The notes beneath the pieces are model-generated. The model had not been told where the DNA came from, searched no databases, and was given only the letters and a program-made list of their open reading frames with translations. Position numbers and translations under genes: made by a program. DNA of 8,848 nucleotides from JAZDJP01 sp043803805 (GTDB lineage: Bacteria; Planctomycetota; JAZDJP01), in NCBI GenBank assembly GCA_043803805.1, contig JAZDJP010000107.1:1-8848 (forward strand), in the 5' to 3' direction. Shown here in pieces: positions 1 through 5,960 of this stretch (the stretch's first letter is position 1; each line of letters opens with the position of its first letter).

Positions 1-146
1 CGATCGATGAGTACGTCCGGTTTTATAACGAGGAACGCATACATTCGTCCCTGGGCTATCGTACGCCCAAGGAATTTGCGGCAGCCTTTGTCACCCTGAC
101 TGCCGCTTAAAAGTGTCTTGCTTTTAGGGGGTCACTACGCTACCTC
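1..146 (+). mobile_element. Right end of an IS3-family insertion sequence
   Basis: The element comprises the transposase tail plus a short non-coding end. Just after the stop codon, the stretch GTGTCTTGCTTTTAGGGGG followed by TCACTA (about 114-138) looks like an IS3-family terminal inverted repeat. Read from outside it begins TAGTGACCCCCTAAAAGC. The left end is outside the window, so the exact boundary and any target-site duplication cannot be verified. The end could lie anywhere between about 138 and 146. Confidence 0.7.
3..110 (+). CDS. IS3-family transposase, C-terminal fragment (5' part outside the window)
   Basis: Reading from base 3, the last 35 codons of a transposase end at a TAA at 108-110. 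The segment YVRFYNEERIHSSLGYRTP followed by an F-rich tail is the typical end of the rve/DDE integrase core of IS3-family OrfB. In that family this tail follows the last catalytic Glu, which lies upstream of the window, so catalytic integrity cannot be judged. The protein would cut and join DNA during insertion-sequence transposition. The gene is cut only by the window edge; nothing here shows that it is broken. Assignment to the IS3 family is confident from the motif, while the subgroup is not determined. Confidence 0.9.
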   Translation: MDEYVRFYNEERIHSSLGYRTPKEFAAAFVTLTAA

Positions 147-298
147 ATATGAAAGTGCGAAAGAATCCTTGCGCTACCCGCAACGTTGCTTGCTTTCAAT
201 CATTCTCAACCCTCGCCAAACCGCCAAACCTCAAAACAATCCCGGGGAAACCCGACTCCTTACTTGTACGGAAAAAAGACCGTTCCACGTTCTGTTCG

Positions 299-330
299 CC
301 ACCTTTCCTTGCCCGCCCAAGGAAAGGTGG
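299..330. repeat. 13-bp perfect inverted repeat
   Basis: CCACCTTTCCTTG (299-311) is followed by a six-base spacer and its exact reverse complement (318-330). No T-run follows on either strand, so a canonical intrinsic terminator is unlikely. It shares two bases with a second stem (329-334/343-348), so the two could be alternative structures if the region is transcribed. Confidence 0.8.
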
Positions 331-542
331 CGCCAAAGGAAGGGCGCCCCCGGACCCGCCGACTGGGGGCTGCTTCCATATCGTCCCCTGGCTCCGTCCG
401 GCTGCAAACCCGCCATCCGGCGTCGCACCTCCTCGGCGTATCGCTCCGTTGATACGCGGTCGTCGGCGCTCCTTGGCTGACGGGTTTTCGCTCGGCCTCG
501 GCCAACGGGTCCGGCATGAAAGCAGCCCCCGCGTGTCCTCGT

Positions 543-564
543 CGCTTCCGGCGTTCCGGAAGCG
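543..564. repeat. 9-bp perfect hairpin with CGTT loop
   Basis: CGCTTCCGG (543-551), a four-base loop CGTT, then CCGGAAGCG (556-564). It lies in the gene-less block and has no T-run after it. It could be an RNA hairpin or a REP-like palindrome. Confidence 0.75.
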
Positions 565-773
565 CGCCAAACTCGCCCATGCCACGACGGAGCTCAAACA
601 TGTCGCGCTTAAACCCCGGAACGGCGTCGCGACTCGGCGGCGTGTCAAGGGGGTTGAAGAAACACCGGTTCGGAAAGATTTTGTCAACGTATGCCGTTTC
701 GACAGGCGGAGAAATAAGAGACGCTGTCGTGATCTTTCGTATCAAGCCTCTACCCGCAACCGTTGTTTCCCCG

Positions 774-797
774 CCCTCACTTCTCCTCCTGTGAGGG
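774..797 (-). terminator. Hairpin downstream of the 880-1314 gene, possible terminator
   Basis: CCCTCAC (774-780) and GTGAGGG (791-797) form a 7-bp stem around a 10-nt loop, 83 bases beyond the stop of the minus-strand gene ending at 880. On the minus strand it is followed by GC-rich sequence without a U-tract, so if it stops transcription it is not a classical intrinsic terminator. Confidence 0.3.
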
Positions 798-879
798 ACG
801 TGGTCCCGAGGGATCGGATTCCGACCCTGGGGGGGACGGGGAGTCGGTTTCATCACAATCCGCTTGTCCGCTACACGAC

Positions 880-1314
880 TTACAACCCATTGAAGAATTT
901 ATTAGTGACCTTTCCGGTTCGTTTATCAATAAACACATGCGCATTCCCTCCAAGAGCGCCGACATTCGTCACTACTTCCCAACGTGCCCCCTTATCGCGA
1001 ATTCCGGGCGAGCGCCATGCATGACCATCCCGTTCGATTTCTTGTTTTGCAATCACCAACGCTTTCGCCCGTGACAACTCACCAGGAGGACCGCTTTCAA
1101 ATTCCCGGATAAAATCTTTTATTTCCTCATCGGAAAACATGTTTCGTGTAACTTCCCGCCCCTTATACTTCTCCACCAACGCTAATTTTTGTGCGTAGTC
1201 AAGGCGCTCAAATTGACTTTTACGTGCGCCAACCCAAAACAAGCACACAACAAAAATCAAGAACCCAATCACGGACAGTGCAATTACGACAAGTTTCAAT
1301 TCATGCTTTTTCAT
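880..1314 (-). CDS. Small membrane-anchored protein with a possible NTF2-like immunity/PepSY-like tail
   Basis: This 144-residue protein starts MKKHELK and has one hydrophobic helix at about residues 8-29 (an N-terminal anchor or uncleaved signal). A charged region follows at 30-80, with the small domain outside the membrane. Residues 83-144 read A..IA.QEI...G followed by RWEV and GGNAHVFIDKRTGKV. This layout resembles the NTF2-fold immunity (YbbC/YhhH-like) and PepSY-like families; that is a pattern judgement from memory, not a search result. The codons are visibly AT-richer than tyrS next door, suggesting a different history. No good Shine-Dalgarno precedes the ATG (ATTAAAAAATAACTC), but no better start is visible. 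It is a single gene, with tyrS upstream and the structured block downstream. No toxin gene is adjacent. Confidence 0.75.
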   Translation of the reverse strand: MKKHELKLVVIALSVIGFLIFVVCLFWVGARKSQFERLDYAQKLALVEKYKGREVTRNMFSDEEIKDFIREFESGPPGELSRAKALVIAKQEIERDGHAWRSPGIRDKGARWEVVTNVGALGGNAHVFIDKRTGKVTNKFFNGL

Positions 1315-1339
1315 GAGTTATTTTTTAATCCATGCAAAA

Positions 1340-1409
1340 GAATGGGGTCTTGTTTTAACACATTTTCTCCTCAGCCACCTTTAGAATAGGATCAGGGCTT
1401 GTTTTGACA
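1340..1409 (-). repeat. Two degenerate copies of a ~25-bp GTCAAAACAAG element
   Basis: Read on the minus strand, TGTCAAAACAAG then CCCTGATCCTATTC (1409-1384) is followed 23 bases later by TGTTAAAACAAG then ACCCCATTC (1360-1340). The second copy appears to lack about four bases. Both lie in the 143-bp spacer between tyrS and the next gene, which otherwise holds only the hairpin at 1427-1455. From memory, similar strings recur in spacers of many genomes, but this is not verified here. Confidence 0.55.
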
Positions 1410-1426
1410 TTCGCAAACCACGCCTG

Positions 1427-1455
1427 CCCTCCGTAGTCTCTGGGGCGAAGGAGGG
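1427..1455 (-). terminator. Hairpin right after the tyrS stop codon
   Basis: CCCTCC (1427-1432) pairs with GGAGGG (1450-1455), with a 17-nt loop. The stem begins two bases past the tyrS TGA (1458-1460). It may help end the tyrS transcript or protect its 3' end. Its form also resembles a common dispersed stem-loop repeat. There is no strong U-tract immediately after the stem. Confidence 0.4.
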
Positions 1456-1457
1456 AA

Positions 1458-2672
1458 TCACGACACACGGATTCGGGCGAATTTGCGTTTTCCCACCTGC
1501 AGAAGCATGCCGTCCTTCACAACGACTTCCACCTTGGGATCCGTCACCTTCTCCCCGTCCAGACGCACCCCGCCGCCCTCGATGTCGCGGCGCGCGGCGC
1601 TCGTGCCGGAGGCGATTCCGGCCAGCACCAGGAGTTTCGGCAACCAGACCTTCCCGTCCTGGATCTCCGCCGGGGGGATTTTCACCTCGGGAATCGCCTC
1701 GGGAAGGGCCTTTTCCCGGAACACCCGGCGGAATTCCTCCGACGCGGCCGCGCCGGCCTCCCGACCGTGATACAGCGCCACGATCTCCTGACCGAGTTTG
1801 TCCTTGGCGTCACGGGGATTCCGCCCTTCGGCCAGAATCGCCGCGACGTCGGCTTCGGAGACTTCCGTGCAAAGCGCGAAGTACGTCCGGATCGCCGAAT
1901 CGGGAATGGACATCACCTTGCCGAAAATTTCCCTGGGGGATTCGCTGATGCCGATGTAGTTGCCGAGGCTCTTCCCCATCTTCTCCACCCCGTCCGTACC
2001 GACGAGGATGGGCAGGGCGAGCGCCACCTGGGGCGCCTGGCCGGCGTCCCTCTGGAGTTCGCGGCCGACCAAGAGATTAAATGTCTGTTCGGTTGCTCCG
2101 AGTTCGATATCGGCCCGAACCATCACGGAATCGTACCCCTGCATGAGCGGGTATAAAAATTCATGCAACCCAATGGGGATTCCGCCCTTGTAGCGCCTCG
2201 AAAAGTCGTCCCGCTCGAGAATCCGGGCGACGGTCATCTTCGACGCGAGCTTGACGACATCGGCGAAGGGAAGTTTCGCGAACCAGTCGCCGTTCCGGAC
2301 CACTTCCACCCGGGGCAGGTCGAGGATTTTCCCCGCCTGGGCGAGGTACCCCTGCGCGTTCGCCTCGATGGCTTCCGGAGAGAGGTCAGGGCGTGTCTTC
2401 TCGCGGCCCGTCGGATCGCCGACGCGCGCGGTGTAATCTCCAATAATCAGCACCGCCTGATGACCGAGGTCCTGGAACTGCCGCAGTTTCCGCAAGGGGA
2501 CGGCATGGCCCAGGGTGAGGTCCTTCCCGGTCGGGTCAATCCCGAGTTTCACCCGGAGGGGCTTTCCCGTCTCAAGCGACTTGGCGAGTTTCCGCTTGAG
2601 TTCCTCCTCCGTGACGACCGTCTCGGCGCCGCGCTTGATCACGGCCAGTTGTTTGTTTAGGTCATTTTCCAT
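1458..2672 (-). CDS. tyrS: Tyrosyl-tRNA synthetase
   Basis: This enzyme charges tRNA-Tyr with tyrosine in the cytoplasm using ATP. At 404 residues it has the usual length for the TyrZ-like bacterial form. The class I Rossmann core carries KLGIDPTGKDLTLGHAVPL at 42-60, with LGHAV as the HIGH motif. DPTGRE is at 86-91, tyrosine/tRNA-binding segments include YPLMQGYDS (174-182), and the KMSKS loop appears as KMGKS at 231-235. An S4 RNA-binding domain fills about 340-404. The start at 2672 gives the expected N-terminus and lies three bases after the TAA of the upstream membrane gene. There is no clear Shine-Dalgarno, so translational coupling to that gene is likely. Sequence and codon use look like a normal housekeeping gene. 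Confidence 0.97.
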   Translation of the reverse strand: MENDLNKQLAVIKRGAETVVTEEELKRKLAKSLETGKPLRVKLGIDPTGKDLTLGHAVPLRKLRQFQDLGHQAVLIIGDYTARVGDPTGREKTRPDLSPEAIEANAQGYLAQAGKILDLPRVEVVRNGDWFAKLPFADVVKLASKMTVARILERDDFSRRYKGGIPIGLHEFLYPLMQGYDSVMVRADIELGATEQTFNLLVGRELQRDAGQAPQVALALPILVGTDGVEKMGKSLGNYIGISESPREIFGKVMSIPDSAIRTYFALCTEVSEADVAAILAEGRNPRDAKDKLGQEIVALYHGREAGAAASEEFRRVFREKALPEAIPEVKIPPAEIQDGKVWLPKLLVLAGIASGTSAARRDIEGGGVRLDGEKVTDPKVEVVVKDGMLLQVGKRKFARIRVS

Positions 2673-2675
2673 AAG

Positions 2676-3029
2676 TTAAACACCGGGATTCCCGCTCCCG
2701 GCAACTGTCCTTCCCAGATACCAAAGCGCCAAACCAATCCCGATATGTCCTATTCCGACTGCAACCACCGGACCACAATCACCATACCTCAACAGATCAT
2801 ACAAACTACCCATCATCCAAGCCCCCACCACAACAAAAGGAAGTGCCAACCGTGAAAACGCCCGCCCCCGCTCTTTTCGCCTGAAGGCAATCACGATACC
2901 CGCAACAACCAACAGCAAACTCAAATAACACACACAGGGACCGATGATAGACGAATCCTTTAGCAATCCTCCCACGAACATCGAAAGAAAATACACGAGC
3001 GTCCCGATAACGGCCAGGATTTTCCCCAT
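2676..3029 (-). CDS. Small four-helix membrane protein, paralogue A
   Basis: This 117-residue protein is very hydrophobic, with likely helices at about 4-22, 30-48, 60-77 and 88-106. A basic cytoplasmic-type loop, FRRKERGRAF (49-58), sits between helices 2 and 3. The tail GLALWYLGRTV then GSGNPGV is shared with the protein encoded at 3225-3614. Function is not recognised. The ATG at 3029 has a good AGGAG about ten bases upstream. Its stop lies three bases before tyrS, so the two are almost certainly cotranscribed and perhaps translationally coupled. The charged inter-helix loop and conserved C-terminus are the features to use in a family search. It could be a small integral-membrane regulator or simply an orphan, and the sequence does not say which. 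Confidence 0.85.
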   Translation of the reverse strand: MGKILAVIGTLVYFLSMFVGGLLKDSSIIGPCVCYLSLLLVVAGIVIAFRRKERGRAFSRLALPFVVVGAWMMGSLYDLLRYGDCGPVVAVGIGHIGIGLALWYLGRTVAGSGNPGV

Positions 3030-3140
3030 ATCTGATCGCTCCTATGCCATATCCAACATGCCGGATGAACGATAACAATTCACGATTGACTGAATCCTCC
3101 ATGCCGTTCATGGTGAGCATTCCATAAAAATTACAATAAA

Positions 3141-3200
3141 TGTCGAACCACGAACCATGAGCAACACACTGGCTCATCCTTCGACAAGCTCAGGATGAGC
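3141..3200. repeat. Dispersed-type stem-loop repeat between the two membrane paralogues
   Basis: GCTCATCCT (3172-3180) and AGGATGAGC (3192-3200) form a 9-bp perfect stem around TCGACAAGCTC. Just before it (about 3141-3160) is a short degenerate AACCACGAACCATGA repeat. This CATCCTTCGACAAGCTCAGGATG type of hairpin is, from memory, a frequent intergenic element in many bacteria. Here it sits 25 bases past the stop of the 3225-3614 gene and may end or stabilise that transcript. Confidence 0.65.
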
Positions 3201-3224
3201 GGTTTTCCCAATTCGTGAACTGCC

Positions 3225-3614
3225 CTAAACACCGGGATTGCCGTTCCCGGGAACCGTCCTTCCCAGATACCAAAGCGCCAAACCGATTCCTCCATGTACG
3301 ACAGCCAATGCGAAGGGAACGAATTCAAAAATTCTCGCCCACAACAATTCGATAACGAAACCAACCATGAAAAACGTACCAATCACAACAAAAAGAAGTG
3401 ACGTTAACAAAAACGCCCGCCCCCGTTCTTTCCGTCTGAATCCAATCACGATACCCGTAACAATCAATGCCATCGCCGAATACACCAAACAATCGAATAT
3501 GACCGGCGGATTCCGCGTCTTTGCCATTCCCGACAATACAATCCCGACAAAATACAGGATTGTCCCAACAACAACCAAAATTCCCCCCAAACATGACCGT
3601 TCTTGCATCATCAT
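3225..3614 (-). CDS. Small four-helix membrane protein, paralogue B
   Basis: This is a 129-residue integral membrane protein of unknown function, clearly paralogous to the product of 2676-3029. It has the same four-helix plan, the same FRRKERGRAF loop between helices 2 and 3, and a GLALWYLGRTV / GNGNPGV tail. The open frame runs back to 3737, inside the epimerase gene, but that stretch is its antiparallel-frame shadow. Three consecutive ATG codons (3614, 3611, 3608) follow GGAGAGGTGG, and one of them is the real start. It begins 59 bases after the epimerase stop and may be cotranscribed with it. A hairpin follows the gene, separating it from paralogue A. At the DNA level the last ~60 bases of A and B are nearly identical, indicating recent duplication or gene conversion. 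Confidence 0.82.
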   Translation of the reverse strand: MMMQERSCLGGILVVVGTILYFVGIVLSGMAKTRNPPVIFDCLVYSAMALIVTGIVIGFRRKERGRAFLLTSLLFVVIGTFFMVGFVIELLWARIFEFVPFALAVVHGGIGLALWYLGRTVPGNGNPGV

Positions 3615-3673
3615 CCTGAATGCCACCTCTCCACATTGGATATCACAATTTGTGACATCCAATTTCCCTTGTG

Positions 3674-4585
3674 TCATTTCTTGAAAAACGCGATCGTCGC
3701 CGCGAGCCCCTCGTCGAATTTCGCCGCGGGCGACCATCCCGTTTCCCGGAGTCGCTCGATGGAGGCCTGGGAGTGTTTCACGTCCCCGGCGCGTTCCGGG
3801 GCGTACCGGATTTCGGCGCGGGAGCCGGTGAGGCGCAAGATGGTCCGGGCCAGGTCATTAATGGTCATCCGTCCACCGCAGGCGACGTTGTAAACACCCG
3901 TCGCCGTCGCGTGGCCGGAAACGTGGACGTTCGCGGCGACGACGTCCTTCACGTACACGAAGTCCCGGGTCTGCTCCCCGTCGCCATAAATGATAATCGG
4001 TTCGTTTTTGACCGCCTTGTCCACGAATATGGGCACCGCCGCCGCGTATTGGCTTTTCGGGTCCTGCCGGGGGCCGAAGACGTTGAAATACCGCAGGCAC
4101 ACCGTCTTCAGTCGTCCCGTCTCCTGGAAGATGCGGGCGTAATACTCGCCATCCAATTTCGTCACCGCGTAGGGGCTTTTCGGCTCGGGGAACATCGTCT
4201 CGACCTTGGGCACGGACGGGTTGTCGCCGTAGATGGCGGCCGAACTCGACAAAACGATCTTTTTCGCCCCGGCCGCGGCGGCCTCCTCCAGAACCACGAG
4301 AAACCCCTTCGTGTTGATGTCCACGCACTCGCCCGGCTTCTCCATGGATTCGGGGACGCTGACGAGCGCGGCGAGATGAAACACATAATCCACCCCCGCC
4401 ATCGCCTCCCGGACAAGGTCCCGGTCGAGGATGGATCCCTCGAACCAGCGGAAGTCAAACCCCCGCAGATTGTGGCGGTAACCGGAGCGGAGGTTGTCCA
4501 GGACGTGAATATCGGCCTTCCCCTGGAAGTGCTCCACGAGGTGACTGCCAATGAACCCCGCGCCGCCGGTTATGAGGATCTTCAT
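3674..4585 (-). CDS. NAD-dependent UDP-sugar 4-epimerase-like protein (GalE/WbpP type)
   Basis: This is an extended short-chain dehydrogenase/reductase of 303 residues. GGAGFIGS (7-14) is the NAD-binding glycine motif, HLAALVSVPES (70-80) the usual loop after strand 4, and SSSAAIYGD (113-121) with YAVTK (139-143) supply the catalytic Ser/Tyr/Lys. RYFNVFGPRQDP (165-176) and YGDGEQTRDFVYVKDV (200-215) are the UDP-sugar-binding hallmarks of GalE, and especially of WbpP-like UDP-GlcNAc/GalNAc 4-epimerases. It most likely interconverts the C4 epimers of a UDP-hexose in the cytoplasm. Substrate preference cannot be fixed by eye. The neighbouring kinase and nucleotidyltransferase argue for N-acetylated sugars. 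Only a weak GGATGG precedes the ATG. A UDP-glucuronate or other epimerase is a less likely alternative. Confidence 0.9.
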   Translation of the reverse strand: MKILITGGAGFIGSHLVEHFQGKADIHVLDNLRSGYRHNLRGFDFRWFEGSILDRDLVREAMAGVDYVFHLAALVSVPESMEKPGECVDINTKGFLVVLEEAAAAGAKKIVLSSSAAIYGDNPSVPKVETMFPEPKSPYAVTKLDGEYYARIFQETGRLKTVCLRYFNVFGPRQDPKSQYAAAVPIFVDKAVKNEPIIIYGDGEQTRDFVYVKDVVAANVHVSGHATATGVYNVACGGRMTINDLARTILRLTGSRAEIRYAPERAGDVKHSQASIERLRETGWSPAAKFDEGLAATIAFFKK

Positions 4586-4602
4586 TTCAATACCATCCGC
4601 AA

Positions 4603-4807
4603 GAGTTCAGAGTTCTGAGTGCTGCGTTGAAGGAAACTTATTCCGAATAAATTTCCATCAACTCCCGAACTCTTGAACTCACGAACTCCTTGCCGGTTTC
4701 CTGCCTTATCTGAACCTCAGCACTCCGTACTCAACACCTCTCTCGCCATCCTCAACTCCCTGCCCACGCCTCGACTCTTAGACTCCCAGACTCGCAGACT
4801 CGCTGAC
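4603..4807. repeat. Spacer with RACTC tandem arrays of period 7-8
   Basis: The 250-bp gap between the kinase and the epimerase contains no gene. It has GAGTT/GAGTT/GAGTG units of period 7 at 4603-4623 (reverse orientation). AACTC units of period 8 start at 4660, 4668, 4676 and 4684, and GACTC units of period 8 start at 4773, 4781, 4789 and 4797. The three bases between cores vary while the five-base core is constant. CAGCACTC at about 4717 partly mirrors the first block, giving an imperfect inverted repeat. Origin and role are unknown. Confidence 0.7.
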
Positions 4808-4835
4808 TTCCGCATTCCGTCATGTCCCCCGGCTT

Positions 4836-5960
4836 TCACAATCGTTCCACAATCCGATTCATCGCCTCCTCCTCGCGCTCGATGCATTCCACCAGTTTGA
4901 ACTGGGTCCGGCAGCGATCCAGGTTGTGGCCCTCCCGGTGGACCTTGAAATACACGTCGCCCGCGAGGTGGTCCGTGAGGAATCGGAGGCCGATCTCGAG
5001 CGTAATGAGTTTTCCGGAGAAAGCGAGGCACTTCCGTTCCGCCGGACTCAAAAATCCCCCCGCGGATTCGAGATACCCCCGCGCGAGCGCCTCGAAAACG
5101 GGCATCTGCATGCGGACCCTGGCGAGGTCGCGCTCGTCCTCGGCGGCGGCGTTCGTCGCGGTACGAACCATGTCCCCGAAATCATACAGGACGAGCCCCC
5201 CCATCACCGTATCGAGATCAATCACGCACACCGCCTCGCCCGTGGTGTCGTCAATCATGACGTTGTTGAGTTTCGTGTCGTTGTGGGTGACGCGCTCGGG
5301 GATCTCCCCCTTCGCCTGAAGTTCCACAAGCCCCCGCGTCACCGGTTCGTGCCTCCGGGCGAATTCGATCTCCGGGCGCGCGTGCCGGGCGCGGTTGGCG
5401 ACGTCGGCGGCGAGGGCGGCCTCGAAGGCGGCGTAGCGTTTCGGGGTGTTGTGGAAATCGGGGATGGTGTCCACAAGACGCGGCGCCGGGAGGTCCGCGA
5501 GCAACCTCTGAAACTCCCCGAAGGCCCGGGCGGCCCGGCGGGCGAGGTCGGGGGACCGGATGACGTCATGGGTCGAGGCCCCTTCGATGAAAACATACGT
5601 CCGCCAGAAATTCCCCGCCGCGTCGCGCCAGAACGAGACGCCATCGCTTGTCGGGACGAGGGAAAGAACCTGCCGTCCGAGGTCGGGCGCGCCCGCGGAT
5701 TCGAGCCGGCCGCGAACGTGGCGTGTCACGCGCTCGATGTTGTCCATCAGGGCGGGCGGATCCTTGAAAATGAGGTGATTGATGCGCTGATGGATGTACC
5801 GGATGGTCCCGCCGCTGGCGCGGTAGACGGCGGCGTAGGTGTCGTTGATGTGGCCGCTCCCGTAAGGGGCGGCGGAGACAAAATCGCCCCGGATGCGGAA
5901 CCGCCGTCCGACGGCGGCGAGGTCGTGCGCGGGGTGTCCGTCGGAGGTCGCCATGGTCAT
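4836..5960 (-). CDS. N-acetylhexosamine 1-kinase-like phosphotransferase
   Basis: This is a 374-residue APH/choline-kinase-fold phosphotransferase with the signatures of N-acetylhexosamine 1-kinase (NahK). These are GSGHINDTY (34-42) in the nucleotide-binding region, QRINHLIFKDPPALMDNI (58-75), the catalytic loop HNDTKLNN (226-233), the metal-binding IDLDTVM (247-253), and LYDFGDMVR (258-266). NahK phosphorylates GlcNAc or GalNAc at C1 with ATP; its usual length is close to this. The open frame extends up to 6341, but that part is the shadow of the upstream gene. The ATG at 5960 overlaps the TGA of the nucleotidyltransferase (ATGA), which points to coupled translation. A second in-frame ATG lies two codons later. 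The canonical VMPG reads VMGG here. Another sugar or amino-sugar substrate remains possible. Confidence 0.88.
   Translation of the reverse strand: MTMATSDGHPAHDLAAVGRRFRIRGDFVSAAPYGSGHINDTYAAVYRASGGTIRYIHQRINHLIFKDPPALMDNIERVTRHVRGRLESAGAPDLGRQVLSLVPTSDGVSFWRDAAGNFWRTYVFIEGASTHDVIRSPDLARRAARAFGEFQRLLADLPAPRLVDTIPDFHNTPKRYAAFEAALAADVANRARHARPEIEFARRHEPVTRGLVELQAKGEIPERVTHNDTKLNNVMIDDTTGEAVCVIDLDTVMGGLVLYDFGDMVRTATNAAAEDERDLARVRMQMPVFEALARGYLESAGGFLSPAERKCLAFSGKLITLEIGLRFLTDHLAGDVYFKVHREGHNLDRCRTQFKLVECIEREEEAMNRIVERL

Larger units (their letters stand above)
147..879. other. Gene-less GC-rich block with several perfect stem-loops
   Basis: No convincing gene is present. Long open frames exist on both strands (for example 149-1024 plus and 196-687 minus), but they overlap each other, are Arg/Pro-rich and show no domain-like sequence, as expected by chance in GC-rich DNA. 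The block contains perfect inverted repeats: 299-311/318-330 (13 bp, 6-nt loop), 329-334/343-348 (6 bp), 346-351/365-370 (6 bp), 436-442/451-457 (7 bp), 543-551/556-564 (9 bp, CGTT loop) and 774-780/791-797 (7 bp). It may be a large interspersed repeat, a structured RNA or a decayed gene region. The sequence alone does not decide between these. Confidence 0.5.

Noticed and set aside
149..1024. 291-codon plus-strand frame and the 163-codon minus-strand frame at 196-687
   Set aside because: Both are Arg/Pro-rich and overlap each other, and the first runs into the better-supported gene at 880-1314. No start signal or domain supports either. Conservation in other genomes could revive one of them.
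2806..3177. 123-codon minus-strand frame rich in Gly and Cys
   Set aside because: Alternate-frame shadow of membrane paralogue A plus spacer; it crosses the repeat region and has no plausible ribosome site.
3615..3737. Upstream extension of membrane paralogue B
   Set aside because: It overlaps the epimerase 3' end and lacks hydrophobic or conserved sequence. The ATG cluster with a GGAGAGG site at 3608-3614 is a better start.
3671..4618. 315-codon plus-strand open frame
   Set aside because: Antisense shadow of the epimerase gene.
4660..4807. CRISPR array
   Set aside because: The repeated unit is only 8 bp with 3-bp variable parts. There are no 25-40 bp repeats, no spacers of uniform length, and no cas genes.
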